NCBI GenBank assembly: GCA_965223245.1
Contig: CBDCVY010000013.1
Coordinates: 62,001-126,000, forward strand
Direction of reading: 5' to 3'
Length of the DNA stretch: 64,000 nucleotides
Origin: CBDCVY01 sp965223245
GTDB taxonomy: Bacteria; Nitrospinota; Nitrospinia; Nitrospinales; Nitrospinaceae
Shown: in pieces, positions 27,032-36,030 of the stretch
How the letters are laid out: each line of letters begins with the position of its first letter
Position numbering within the stretch: the stretch's first letter is position 1
Position numbers and translations under genes: made by a program
Notes under the pieces: model-generated
Told to the model about the DNA's origin: nothing
Seen by the model: only the letters and a program-made list of their open reading frames with translations
Databases searched by the model: none

Positions 27032-28246
27032 TTATGTATTCAATAATTGGACTGTGACTTTTTCCCCGTTTTGAATTTCTTCTTTTTCCAAAGGAAAAAC
27101 TAACAACCCATTCGCATAAACGGTAGATTTTAACACGCCGGAACCTTGCTCTTGAGCAGGGGTCACAATGTATTCTCCATTATCCCATGAAACTATAGAA
27201 GTAAGAAAATGGAGTCTGCCAGGCTTTTTACGAATGGTGCGGGTGAGTTGAGCCTGCACAGTTCGGGGTTCTAAGGCTGCTGCGCGCATCATTTTTTTAA
27301 GTGAAGGGCGAACAAATTGTTCAAAAGAAACAAAAGAAGAAACCGGATTTCCAGGAAGACCAAAGATGGGGGTTTCTCCAATTTTCCCAAATGCAAGAGG
27401 TTTTCCTGGTTTCATTGCAACTTTCCAAAATGCCATTTCATTTCCCATTTTTTGTAAGCTGGCTTTGACTAAATCATAATCCCCTACAGAAACTCCACCT
27501 GAAGAAACAATGACATCGCATTGCAAAGCCCATTCAAATTTTTGCATTAGGTCTGCTTCATCGTCAGATGCAATTCCCAGATAACTAGGTATACCCCCAG
27601 CTGATTTTACTTGAGCGGAAAGCATGTGGCCATTACTGTTATAAATGCAAGATCCTTGGGGTTGTTCGTCCAGTTCTGCAAGTTCATCTCCAGTGGACAA
27701 AATTGCAACGGTGGGTCTATGCCCAACAAAAACATGAGAGCGACCACATACGGCCATCATTCCAATATGAGCAGGCGTTATCGTTACCCCCATTTTAATC
27801 ACAGTCTCGCCTTCCTTAACATCCTCTCCAGCCAAACGAATATTTTCACCTTCTTCGGCTTTATCTTTTGCCAGGATAAATTTGCCATTTTTCTCGGTAT
27901 CTTCTTGCATGAGGACGGCATCGGCCCCAAGAGGTATGGGGGCACCAGTCATGATACGAATGGTTTGCATTGATGCTAAATTTTTTTGAGCAATTTCTCC
28001 TGCAGCAACATTTTCCACCACCTCCAGTTTTACTGGATTTTCCGGTGTTGCAGATAAAATATCTTTTGCAATGACTGCGTAACCGTCCATGGCTGAATTG
28101 TCCATAGGAGGATTGGATCTGCGAGCTTTAATATCCTCTGCTAAAACACGGTTCAGGGCTTGGCTCAAAGGGACTTTTTCAACTCCTTTAGGTTCAATTT
28201 TGGACAAAATAATTTGTAACGCCTCATCAACCGTAATCAATCCCAT
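27032..28246 (-). CDS. moeA: Molybdopterin molybdenumtransferase
   Basis: 404 residues, the normal MoeA length. MDNSAMDGYAV at residue 47 is the family hallmark; GEIAQKNLASMQTIRIMTGAPIP, STGDEL (residue 189) and the SSGGVSVGDYDLV block (250) form the molybdate and molybdopterin sites. It inserts molybdate into adenylylated molybdopterin in the cytoplasm. It lies 5 bases from the fused mobB-mobA gene, giving a compact cofactor operon that would serve bis-MGD enzymes such as nitrite oxidoreductase or nitrate reductase. Confidence 0.96.
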   Translation of the reverse strand: MGLITVDEALQIILSKIEPKGVEKVPLSQALNRVLAEDIKARRSNPPMDNSAMDGYAVIAKDILSATPENPVKLEVVENVAAGEIAQKNLASMQTIRIMTGAPIPLGADAVLMQEDTEKNGKFILAKDKAEEGENIRLAGEDVKEGETVIKMGVTITPAHIGMMAVCGRSHVFVGHRPTVAILSTGDELAELDEQPQGSCIYNSNGHMLSAQVKSAGGIPSYLGIASDDEADLMQKFEWALQCDVIVSSGGVSVGDYDLVKASLQKMGNEMAFWKVAMKPGKPLAFGKIGETPIFGLPGNPVSSFVSFEQFVRPSLKKMMRAAALEPRTVQAQLTRTIRKKPGRLHFLTSIVSWDNGEYIVTPAQEQGSGVLKSTVYANGLLVFPLEKEEIQNGEKVTVQLLNT

Positions 28247-28251
28247 TCTAA

Positions 28252-29370
28252 TTAAACCTCCTGTTGTCGTTTGGCTTGGGCAATTTTATATTCTTCCGGG
28301 GTGTTCACATTGGTGAAGTTTTCGCGAAGTTCTTCAGGTACAGTCACTCGTTTAAATGCCAAATCGGAAATGATACGAGAAAGTGATAATTCCCTTCGAG
28401 ACATGGCTTCAAATAGAGGCAAAATAAATTTGGGTTCGTAGATTGCGCACATGGGTTCCACTCCCAAACGCCCTTTTTTTAAAAAACAAGTTCCATAGCG
28501 GAATGGATCTCGCTGCTCAATAATATATTGGATGTTATTTTCGTTTAAAAACGGCATATCGCAGGCTGCGATTAGCCAAGCCTTATTTGGAAATTTCCCC
28601 ATTAAAGTGGCCAACCCACCCACGGGTCCCAAACCATAATGTTCATCATTAACTCGTTCGCATTGAATGGATAAGGGTTCTAAATCCTGCTCTGGCCTGG
28701 CGGAAATGAATACCGTTTCACAATATTTATTTAAAAGATGAATCATACGTTCAGATTCGTTTTGACCGTTGTATGAAAGTGAAAATTTAGGTCGACCCAT
28801 TCGCCGACTCTGTCCACCCACAAACACTCCACCATATAACGGGCAGGTTTTGTTATAGAAATATTGTTTTACGAAGTCATATATTTTTGTGACTTCATCT
28901 CGATGAAAATGAGGAATTCCTGCTTCAATTAATTTTTTGTTATCCACTACGCCTTGGTGAATGATAGCTTGAATCCCCTTTGGATCTTCAGGAATCGGCA
29001 ACTTCCCATTTTCATCTAGAAATACCATTTTATCGAATGGAGATTGTTTGTAGCCCTCAATGAGAATGCAGTCGCACTGTTCCAGTGCATGGGTGATCGT
29101 TCTTTTCTTAAAAGGATTTTCAGCAACAACCGCAAAATGAGCGGGGTCGTTAATGGTTACTACACCTGCTCCAGCCTGAGAGCCTCTATAAGTATCCTTT
29201 CCTTCTTTGTCTATTTGGAAGCGATGAGCATCATGTTTGTAATAGCCTACACGAATTTGATCCGCTTTGAATAATCTTATTAAATGTTCCAAAATTGTTG
29301 TTTTACCCACTCCTGAATAGCCAGCGAAGCATAAAAAAGGAGTTTTGAAGCGTTCCCAATATCGATCCAT
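28252..29370 (-). CDS. Fused MobB-MobA molybdenum cofactor guanylyltransferase
   Basis: 372 residues. Residues 1-170 are MobB-like with a P-loop (GYSGVGKTT at 18-26) and ILIEGYKQSPFDK, the GTP-binding adaptor domain. Residues about 178-372 are MobA-like: GGVFVGGQSRRMGRPK is the nucleotide-binding signature, and AACDMPFL the metal-binding aspartate motif. The enzyme couples GMP to Mo-molybdopterin, making the bis-MGD form needed by DMSO-reductase-family enzymes. Here the adaptor is N-terminal. It precedes moeA by 5 bases. Confidence 0.93.
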   Translation of the reverse strand: MDRYWERFKTPFLCFAGYSGVGKTTILEHLIRLFKADQIRVGYYKHDAHRFQIDKEGKDTYRGSQAGAGVVTINDPAHFAVVAENPFKKRTITHALEQCDCILIEGYKQSPFDKMVFLDENGKLPIPEDPKGIQAIIHQGVVDNKKLIEAGIPHFHRDEVTKIYDFVKQYFYNKTCPLYGGVFVGGQSRRMGRPKFSLSYNGQNESERMIHLLNKYCETVFISARPEQDLEPLSIQCERVNDEHYGLGPVGGLATLMGKFPNKAWLIAACDMPFLNENNIQYIIEQRDPFRYGTCFLKKGRLGVEPMCAIYEPKFILPLFEAMSRRELSLSRIISDLAFKRVTVPEELRENFTNVNTPEEYKIAQAKRQQEV

Positions 29371-29469
29371 TAGTAATTGTGTGTTTAAAGGAATATTAGT
29401 TCTCTAAGAATGACTCTTTTCCAAAGAAAACAAGTTAACTTATTAAATTTTCAAGAATTATTTGTATTA

Positions 29470-29513
29470 TTTCTAATAAGCCCAAGGGTGTCAATAAATT
29501 TTCTAATAACCCA
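29470..29513. repeat. Two direct copies of TTTCTAATAA(G)CCCA
   Basis: Copies lie at 29470-29484 and 29500-29513, starts 30 bases apart (about three helical turns), so bound proteins would share a DNA face. A regulator site is inferred. Confidence 0.55.
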
Positions 29514-29525
29514 TCTTGCTATTAA

Positions 29526-29571
29526 TGCAACGTTGTAAAAATCATTGCAATACCCTTATGCAATACTCTTT
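29526..29571. repeat. TGCAA palindrome and 13-base tandem repeat before nirK
   Basis: At 29526-29537 TGCAACGTTGTA is a near-perfect palindrome with core CAACGTTG. At 29545-29563 TTGCAATACCCTTATGCAA has inverted TTGCA/TGCAA arms, and the same bases form two 13-base tandem units (TGCAATACCCTTA, TGCAATACTCTTT at 29546-29571). A dimeric regulator could bind both. Confidence 0.6.
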
Positions 29572-29712
29572 AAGTTAATCCAATTTTTTTTTAATTAAGG
29601 TGGAAGTTAAACACTAGTAAAAATAGGGTGTTCTCTAGCTTTTCTCTATTTAATGAAATAGGTATGAAAATTGAAATAGAAACTTTTTATATTTTTTTGG
29701 GGAGAATTTTGA

Positions 29713-30687
29713 ATGAAATTTAGAAGTTTGATAATTGGGATTATGGGGTTTTCATTGGTTTGGGCAAACTCTCTCTATGCGGAGCCTGTTTCTTTGACTA
29801 CTGCTCCGAATGTGCCTTCCCCTTTGAACCGTTCGGAAGCTAAAACTGTTATTGTAAAGTTTGAAGCTAAAGAATTTCAGGGTGAAATTGAAGAAGGAGT
29901 TAAATACCAATTTTGGAGCTATAACGGAACGGTCCCTGGACCGATGGCCCGAGTGCGGGTAGGTGACACGGTTGAGTTTCACTTATCTAATCCAGCAAGT
30001 AATACTCAGCCGCATAATATAGATATCCATGCTGTAAATGGACCCGGGGGAGGAGCGGCAGTAAGTACCGTTTCACCTGGTCAATCCAAAGTGTTCACTT
30101 TTAAAGCTCTTGCTCCAGGGTTGTATATATATCATTGTGCTGCGGGTTCTATTGTGGATCACATATCTAATGGAATGTATGGACTTATTCTGGTGGAACC
30201 CAAAAAAGGTCTTCCGAAAGTTGACCGTGAATTTTATGTAATGCAAAGCGAATTTTTTACGACAGAACCTAAGGATGGGGTTGTAGATTTTGATATTACC
30301 CGAGGATTAAACGAAAACCCAAGTTACGTGGTGTTTAATGGTAAGAAAGATGCGCTAATGGGAAAAAACGTTTTGAAGGCAAAAGTGGGAGAAACCATTC
30401 GAATGTATTTTGGCAATATTGGCCCAAACGGCGTTTCCTCGTTTCATATTATTGGTGAAATATTTGACAAGGTTTATGTCGAGGGTGGAATTGGAGGAAC
30501 CGTCAATACAGGAATTCAAACCACATTAGTTCCTTCAGCGGGTTCAACCATTGTTGAGTTTAAAGTGGATGTTCCCGGAGCCTATACTTTGGTGGATCAT
30601 AGCATTTTTCGTGTTGCTAAGGGAGCAATTGGGCAATTAGTGGTTGAAGGGAAGGAAGATCCTAAGATTTATAAATCTGTAAAATAA
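29713..30687 (+). CDS. nirK: Copper-containing nitrite reductase
   Basis: Reduces nitrite to nitric oxide in the periplasm. The 324-residue protein has a signal peptide (1-23, ending LYA) and two cupredoxin domains. Visible ligands: H101, C142, H150 and M155 for type 1 copper (HNIDIH, YHCAAG, DHISNGM); H106, H141 and H296 for type 2 copper; D104 and H245 as the catalytic pair (HNIDIH, SSFHIIGE). The C142-H150 spacing is one residue shorter than in Alcaligenes-type enzymes. Nitrite-oxidising bacteria often carry NirK without a full denitrification pathway. Upstream repeats suggest specific regulation. Confidence 0.95.
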   Translation: MKFRSLIIGIMGFSLVWANSLYAEPVSLTTAPNVPSPLNRSEAKTVIVKFEAKEFQGEIEEGVKYQFWSYNGTVPGPMARVRVGDTVEFHLSNPASNTQPHNIDIHAVNGPGGGAAVSTVSPGQSKVFTFKALAPGLYIYHCAAGSIVDHISNGMYGLILVEPKKGLPKVDREFYVMQSEFFTTEPKDGVVDFDITRGLNENPSYVVFNGKKDALMGKNVLKAKVGETIRMYFGNIGPNGVSSFHIIGEIFDKVYVEGGIGGTVNTGIQTTLVPSAGSTIVEFKVDVPGAYTLVDHSIFRVAKGAIGQLVVEGKEDPKIYKSVK

Positions 30688-30763
30688 CTTTTTAATGTCA
30701 AGGTAACTTAATTAAAAAATTAGATATGGTTGCACGGGAAGCCCCTCCTTGTGCATACCAATG

Positions 30764-30802
30764 GAAGAGGCTTGGAATTTTCCAAGTCTCTTCTCTTTTT
30801 TA
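30764..30802 (+). terminator. Rho-independent terminator of nirK
   Basis: GAAGAGGCTTGGAA (30764-30777) pairs with TTCCAAGTCTCTTC (30780-30793) with one mismatch and a two-base loop, followed by TTTTTTT. A second inverted repeat with GCAC/GTGC arms (30732-30754) lies just upstream. Confidence 0.9.
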
Positions 30803-30825
30803 TGGTTTAATTTAATTTTTGTTTG

Positions 30826-32157
30826 TTAAGAGGCTTTTAAAGGTATCTTAAGTTCCTTCATCTTTCGCCAAAGTGTGATTCGGTGAACATCCAAAATTTT
30901 AGCGGCTTGAGATTGGTTTTGACTGCATTGTTCCAAAGCATCCAGAATTAATTGTTTGTTTAACCATTTCCGTTTTTTCTTTCTCTTTGGAATATTTCCC
31001 TGCCAAGCTTGAAGAGGCAATGGTAAGTCTTCAATATCAATTAACGAATTCATACACTTTACGCTGGCATGTTCTATTACGTTTTCCAATTCACGGACAT
31101 TGCCTGGCCAGTTATAATCCATCAGTTTGCGTAGAGCCGGCTCGCTTAAACTTTTTATTGTTTTGGAATTATTTTGGTTCCATATTTTAACAAAATGATC
31201 TGCTAAAAGGGGAATGTCCAGCTTCCTTTCCCTTAAGGGAGAAAGATAAATAGGGATTACGTTGAGACGGTAAAATAGATCTTCTCGAAACAATCCTTTT
31301 TTGATTTCCTGAGAAATATTTTTGTTTGTAGCGGTAACAATTCGAATATCTACTTTTCGAGTTTTATTTTCACCCACTCTTTCTATCTCTTTTTCCTGAA
31401 GGACTCGAAGTAACTTAACCTGAATATTTAAACTCAAATCTCCAACTTCATCCAGGAATATAGTGCCTCCATTAGCTTCTTCAAATCTTCCTATTCGGTC
31501 TCGAACCGCTCCAGTAAAGGCACCCCGAACATGGCCAAATAATTCACTTTCCAGCAAATTATCTGAAAAAGAAGAGCAATTTACTTTTACAAAGCTTTGT
31601 TTAGCCCTTGGACTTTCCTTATGGATCGCATGAGCTACCAATTCTTTCCCGGTACCGCTTTCTCCCTGAATAAATACTGTAGAGTCATAAAGAGCTACAT
31701 TTTGAATAGTTTGAAATAGTTCCCTCATGGGTGAACTTTTTCCAATGATTTTCCTAAAAGAACGATTTTCTTGAACTTTTTTTCTTAGGTCCATTAATTC
31801 CGTAATGTCCGTTATTGAAACCAGGACTTTAGTTTGACCATCTTTATTTCTACTTAAAAGTCCTCCTCGAAAAATCCCTATTTTTGTTTTCCCTTCTTTG
31901 GTAAGGAAAGGAGATTGAAATTGAATCTCTTCATTTAGACCCTGTTTGACCGTGAGGCAGAGCTCACAGTTGTTTAGGCATATGGATTTATCAAAAATAG
32001 ACACACATTTTTTTCCAAGTACACTTTCTCTTGATAATCCTGTAGTTTTTTCTGCAGCTTTATTGAAATAAATAATTTCCATATCCTGGTTATAAACAAA
32101 TACAGCTTCATTTAAAATATTAAGAGCCTGATCTAAATGGTTTAGTGGCTGGTTCAT
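30826..32157 (-). CDS. PAS-containing sigma-54-dependent transcription activator
   Basis: The frame extends to 32262 but the ATG at 32157 (MNQPLNHLDQALNIL) is the likelier start, giving 443 residues. Domains: PAS (about 1-120) with a cysteine cluster KKCVSIFDKSICLNNCELC; AAA+ ATPase with Walker A GESGTGKE (165-172), the sigma-54-contacting GAFTGA loop (212-217), Walker B FLDEVGDL; Fis-type helix-turn-helix at the C-terminus (NQSQAAKILDVHRITLWRKMK). There is no receiver domain, so it senses directly through PAS; the four cysteines could form a redox or metal site. It converges on nirK and follows the twin-heme gene, so it may regulate one or both. Confidence 0.92.
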   Translation of the reverse strand: MNQPLNHLDQALNILNEAVFVYNQDMEIIYFNKAAEKTTGLSRESVLGKKCVSIFDKSICLNNCELCLTVKQGLNEEIQFQSPFLTKEGKTKIGIFRGGLLSRNKDGQTKVLVSITDITELMDLRKKVQENRSFRKIIGKSSPMRELFQTIQNVALYDSTVFIQGESGTGKELVAHAIHKESPRAKQSFVKVNCSSFSDNLLESELFGHVRGAFTGAVRDRIGRFEEANGGTIFLDEVGDLSLNIQVKLLRVLQEKEIERVGENKTRKVDIRIVTATNKNISQEIKKGLFREDLFYRLNVIPIYLSPLRERKLDIPLLADHFVKIWNQNNSKTIKSLSEPALRKLMDYNWPGNVRELENVIEHASVKCMNSLIDIEDLPLPLQAWQGNIPKRKKKRKWLNKQLILDALEQCSQNQSQAAKILDVHRITLWRKMKELKIPLKAS

Positions 32158-32303
32158 AGCAAAATTTCTTAAGAAAAGTTTGTGACTGATTTTAGGAGGG
32201 CATAATATATTGTTGCAATAAAAAATGCAACAAATTGGGCGTCTTTTAAAAACGCAGCTCAATTTAAACGAAATTTACTTTAATTCTGGCTCTTACTACT
32301 CCT

Positions 32304-33410
32304 TTAATTCATAGGGAGAGTGACCACTATTCCGCCCATTACATCGAAAAGTTTATAATTTTTTTTTGGACTGTTGGGATGGGAATTGTGACAAGATACG
32401 CATGAATCTGTTACCGCCAAATCAGGATAAACAGCCTGAAAAAACTGATTCCTTCCAACACGAATTTTCCCAATAAAGGGTCTGACGGAATGGAAACTAA
32501 TCGTTTCCAGCCCTGTTCGTTCAAATTCGTTGGCAGGTCCATTTCTCGAATTAATGGGCCAAAGGCTGATTAATTGGAAATCTAACCCCAGTTTCTTATT
32601 TCGAATGAACTCACTTGTTGTCATTAGGAATTGAGCGGGTAGCATTAAAGAGTTATCTTTTTTCCAATGCTCTCTTGCCTGAAGCATGGCTTCCTTTTTA
32701 AACCGGTCTACTATGTATTTTGAATAAACTGTGCGGTCGGATTCCAAAATCGAATGAACATAATCCGCTACCACTTCTGGCGGAATGGTAATCTTTGAGT
32801 GGTCCTTTTTTTGATAACGCCTTCCAAGAGGAAAATCGATAACGATCCCTCCCATGACATCACCCAATTTAAAATCTGTTTTAGGACTTTTCGGATGTGA
32901 ATTGTGGCATGCAATACAGGATTCGGTGACCGCAATGTCAGGATAAATGGCTTGGAAATACCAAAGGCCTTCTGTCTGTGTGATCCAGGTAAAAGGCTCT
33001 TGGGGATTTTCTGCAACGATTTCTAAACCTCTTTTTTCATTTTCGGAGATAGCTCGATTATTTTCATTAATAGGCCAAAGGCTCATCAATCGATACCTCA
33101 TGCCTATGCCACGATTGTTGGATATTTCCGAGGATTTACGGAGAAATTGAGCGGGAAGTAACAAAGAATTATCTTTTTGCCAATTTTCCGACGCGACAAT
33201 TTGTTTATTGTTTTGAAGTCTATCCACAATGAGTTTGGAGTAGGTATTTCTCCCAGCTTCAATCACACCATGGATGTAATCTGCAGCAAGGTGTGCAGGA
33301 ATTCCTCCCTGTTTGTTAAAGTGATTGGCAAAAGTGTGCGCGGTCAGCAGAAAGTTTAAATTTAAAAGTATAAAAGAAAAAATTTGAATTTTTGTACGGA
33401 AAGTTAACAT
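32304..33410 (-). CDS. Twin DUF3365 c-type heme sensor-like protein
   Basis: Start set at the ATG at 33410 (MLTFRTKIQIFSF), which gives a signal peptide ending TFA and has a GGGAGG site upstream; the frame extends to 33503. The 368-residue periplasmic protein has two copies of the DUF3365 (Tll0287-like) domain, each with PAEEVA/YIHG-like helix, WPINxxN and VMGGIV blocks. Heme attachment sites are CIACH (165-169) and CVSCH (337-341), each followed by NSHPxSPKxxxKLxDVMGG. Such domains occur in sensor kinases and as soluble proteins. With the PAS activator immediately downstream, a signal input role is plausible. Confidence 0.88.
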   Translation of the reverse strand: MLTFRTKIQIFSFILLNLNFLLTAHTFANHFNKQGGIPAHLAADYIHGVIEAGRNTYSKLIVDRLQNNKQIVASENWQKDNSLLLPAQFLRKSSEISNNRGIGMRYRLMSLWPINENNRAISENEKRGLEIVAENPQEPFTWITQTEGLWYFQAIYPDIAVTESCIACHNSHPKSPKTDFKLGDVMGGIVIDFPLGRRYQKKDHSKITIPPEVVADYVHSILESDRTVYSKYIVDRFKKEAMLQAREHWKKDNSLMLPAQFLMTTSEFIRNKKLGLDFQLISLWPINSRNGPANEFERTGLETISFHSVRPFIGKIRVGRNQFFQAVYPDLAVTDSCVSCHNSHPNSPKKNYKLFDVMGGIVVTLPMN

Positions 33411-33481
33411 AGCTATTTCAACCTCCCATGAGTGTGTGGATTGATTCAACCTCAATGGGAAAAAGAAAAAGCCATGATTTT

Positions 33482-33508
33482 CTATTGAGGTTAGCCTCAA
33501 CAAAATAG
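33482..33508. repeat. Inverted repeat upstream of the twin-heme gene
   Basis: TTGAGG (33485-33490), TTAG, CCTCAA (33495-33500) form a perfect 6-bp stem, extended by CTA/TAG at the outside. It lies about 75 bases upstream of the ATG at 33410 and may be an operator or leader hairpin. Confidence 0.45.
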
Positions 33509-33676
33509 CTAAAAAGCTTTTGCAAAAAAAATAATGACCCTTGTTTAAATATAGGTCTTTAAATTAAATCTATCAATGAATGGAGAAAGGAACCCTTAAA
33601 AGGATTTGAATTTAAAAGATCTAAAGAATAGAAATAGTTAGTGATTGAACAGATTAATTATATTGGCCGAATACAA

Positions 33677-34354
33677 TTAAAATTGGTACCGCACCCCAAA
33701 ATTTAGTTCGTGTGCCTCAAGTGAAACATCCACGAATTGCCCTCCAGCCGTAAATGGAGGAGCAGCAGTTGGAGTAATTGAGAAGTCTCCATTTGCCGTG
33801 TTAAAGTATCGATATCCCAATGAAAAGATCAAACTTGGATTACTATCAAAACTTGAAGATAGTCCTCCCATAAATTGAAAGGAAAAGACATCTTCTTTAT
33901 CATCAATAGTTTTGTTCCAAGAGGGAGTAGAATCGAAAAATTTTAAATCCACCCTTGTAATTCCTGCGCCACCACCCAGATATAAAGAAAGATTATTATT
34001 TACCTGATGATCGTAAAAAAGATTTCCCATTATGGAAAATGTTTGTAATTCCCCATTAGCTGCAAAATTTCCACCTAAAGGGACGGGTTGGTTGGATCTT
34101 ATAACTTTATTTAGTTTGTAGTGAAATTCTCCTTCGGCGCGGAAGGCCCCCATTTTAAAGCCTAATGATGCGGCAGCATTTACATTGGATTCGAACTCTA
34201 AATTGTGAGTTACTCCGGCACCTGAATCTAAAAGATCAGCATCAGAAAACTTATTTAATCCTCCACTTAAAGAAACATATGGCCCATCTGCAAATGACAT
34301 TGCAGGGTAAAGTCCAAAAAGGGCAACTAGAAGCACAAAGGCTGCCTTTTTCAT
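33677..34354 (-). CDS. Outer-membrane beta-barrel protein, paralogue 1
   Basis: 225 residues with a signal peptide ending SFADGPYVS. Alternating-residue strands (NVNAAASLGFKMGAFRAEGEFHYKLNKV, SLYLGGGAGITRVDLKF, SLIFSLGYRYFN) and the terminal Phe (HELNFGVRYQF) fit an 8-stranded OmpA/OmpW-like barrel in the outer membrane. The motif VDVSLEAHELNFG before the end is shared with the next two genes. A pore, adhesin or stress-sensing role cannot be told apart. Confidence 0.85.
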   Translation of the reverse strand: MKKAAFVLLVALFGLYPAMSFADGPYVSLSGGLNKFSDADLLDSGAGVTHNLEFESNVNAAASLGFKMGAFRAEGEFHYKLNKVIRSNQPVPLGGNFAANGELQTFSIMGNLFYDHQVNNNLSLYLGGGAGITRVDLKFFDSTPSWNKTIDDKEDVFSFQFMGGLSSSFDSNPSLIFSLGYRYFNTANGDFSITPTAAPPFTAGGQFVDVSLEAHELNFGVRYQF

Positions 34355-34525
34355 AAATTCTCCTAAGGTAAAATTTGAGTTATAAAAAAAGTGTAATTAT
34401 ATATACATAAATTGTCAATGTAATCTATATCGGGATAGAGATATTATTCGAAAGGAGGGTGAAATCATGAGGTTTGAAATTTAGTTTTTAAGTCTTGATC
34501 AAACTTTTCAGGAACAGGTGTTGGA

Positions 34526-35140
34526 TTAAAATTTGAATCTCCCACCCAACAAAATTTCGCTACTTCCAAACTCCGTGTCTACCCTTAAACCTGCAAAGCT
34601 GAATGAAGGATCTGTTGTAGAAATATGGCGGTAATCCATAAATAAATCAACACTGGAGCTGATAGATTTTGATACCCCCAAAAAGAATTGATAGGCAAAC
34701 ACAATATCGCTATCGCTGTTTAGGGTTCCATCCGGGGCTAGAGCTACTCTGGCAAAACCTATTCCAAAACCCACATAAGGTGTAAATTCTTGTCTTATAT
34801 GAATGTCGTAAAAACCGTTTACCATAAATGCCAAAGCGCTTATGTCGCTTCCTAGAGGTAAGCCTGGGACAGGGTCCACTGCATTATCACGAAATGAAAT
34901 TTCTCCCTCCACTCTAAAATCATTTAAGAAAGTTCCCACTGCACCCCCCAGCACGTATCCGACATCGGGATCTAGTTCTGCACCAATGCTACCAGGAACT
35001 GCTCCACCGGAAAGAATGGCATCTGAGTTCGCCCTAAAATTGGGACCTACATGGGCCGAAAAGTACATACCTTGTGCGAAGGCACTCTTGGATAAAAATA
35101 AGATTAATAAAACAAAGAAGAGCTTAGGCATTTTTTTCAT
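34526..35140 (-). CDS. Outer-membrane beta-barrel protein, paralogue 2
   Basis: The ATG at 35140 (MKKMPKLFFVLLILF) is preferred over the upstream frame start at 35212 because it gives a proper signal peptide ending AFAQGMYFS and follows a GGGGGAT site. Barrel strands include VGYVLGGAVGTFLNDFRVEGEISFRDN and YVGFGIGFARVAL. It ends GSSEILLGGRFKF with terminal Phe. About 204 residues. It shares the xPYVGxGxGxxRVxL strand with its neighbours, showing descent from one ancestor. Confidence 0.85.
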   Translation of the reverse strand: MKKMPKLFFVLLILFLSKSAFAQGMYFSAHVGPNFRANSDAILSGGAVPGSIGAELDPDVGYVLGGAVGTFLNDFRVEGEISFRDNAVDPVPGLPLGSDISALAFMVNGFYDIHIRQEFTPYVGFGIGFARVALAPDGTLNSDSDIVFAYQFFLGVSKSISSSVDLFMDYRHISTTDPSFSFAGLRVDTEFGSSEILLGGRFKF

Positions 35141-35323
35141 AAATCCCCCGATGGATGAAGGTGAAATTGTAAGGAGACCTTTATTAGAAAATATTTTATC
35201 CCATCTTGTCAATATAGAAATACCCCTAAATGGTTATGCAAGGGGAAAAGAATTCTCAACAACAAAAATTTTTCAAAAGGTATTAAAAGAGGGGAGTTGA
35301 TTTTCAGTTTGGAAAGAAAAATA

Positions 35324-35935
35324 TTACTCAAATAAGAGACGAAATCCACCATTGATTTGATGGCTTTCAAATTCTGCTTCTATTGGACCGGTGGCAATCA
35401 TAAATTCCGGTTCTGAAGTGCCAAAATAGCGATAACTTAAGGTAAGCGAAAAACCATTCCAAACAGGTATTATGAAACCTCCCCCAATATGGTAAGCCAA
35501 TACGGTATCATCTTGGTTTATAAGAGTTCCAAACACCATAGCATCCAGGTTCACCCTGGAGAAACCAACGCCTAATCCGACATAAGGTTTTACGGGCCAT
35601 TCCACATCGAAGTCTGTCCATAAATTGAATAAAACATTGGAAGCACTCATTAAGGACCTTCCGCCGATGCCTGGGTCAAATAAATTTTTTTGAAATCCAA
35701 TTTCTGTTTCCAGGCGAAGGTTGTTTTCAAATTTATACCCAACTGCAACCCCAAAGTTGTAACCTGGATTGAAGCTTTGTTGAATAACTGCCATGGTAGA
35801 GTTGTTAGTGATATCAGTTGACGGACGAACTGATAGACCAACTGAACCTGCTATATAAACTCCACTCTCTGCAAAAATAAGAGTTGGTGTGGATAAAATA
35901 ATAAAAAGAATGAGAATAGGTAGGAAACGTTTCAT
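35324..35935 (-). CDS. Outer-membrane beta-barrel protein, paralogue 3
   Basis: 203 residues with a signal peptide ending IFAESGVYIAGSVGLSV. Strands such as YNFGVAVGYKFENNLRLETEIGFQ and KPYVGLGVGFSRVNL match the previous two genes; the end ESHQINGGFRLLFE lacks the terminal Phe but has Phe two residues in. The three genes have different spacing and their own leaders, so each could be regulated separately. Confidence 0.83.
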   Translation of the reverse strand: MKRFLPILILFIILSTPTLIFAESGVYIAGSVGLSVRPSTDITNNSTMAVIQQSFNPGYNFGVAVGYKFENNLRLETEIGFQKNLFDPGIGGRSLMSASNVLFNLWTDFDVEWPVKPYVGLGVGFSRVNLDAMVFGTLINQDDTVLAYHIGGGFIIPVWNGFSLTLSYRYFGTSEPEFMIATGPIEAEFESHQINGGFRLLFE

Positions 35936-36030
35936 ATGGAGTAATATTCAACGATTAGAATTTTAGAATCATAATTAAGTCGTTGGCAATTGTCAATGAT
36001 TGCAAAGGTATTTAAAAACAATGTCGAAAA

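Larger units (their letters stand above)
29371..29712. promoter_or_regulatory. 342-base nirK upstream region
   Basis: Divergent control region between mobB-mobA and nirK, strongly AT-rich. It holds two copies of a TTTCTAATAA(G)CCCA element, a TGCAA-based palindrome and a 13-base tandem repeat (separate entries). No clear -35/-10 pair or FNR box (TTGAT-N4-ATCAA) was found. GG-N10-GC at 29626-29639 is the minimal spacing of a sigma-54 site but matches no more of its consensus. Confidence 0.5.

Noticed and set aside
29626..29639. Sigma-54 promoter before nirK
   Set aside because: Only the GG-N10-GC spacing matches; the rest of the -24/-12 consensus is absent.
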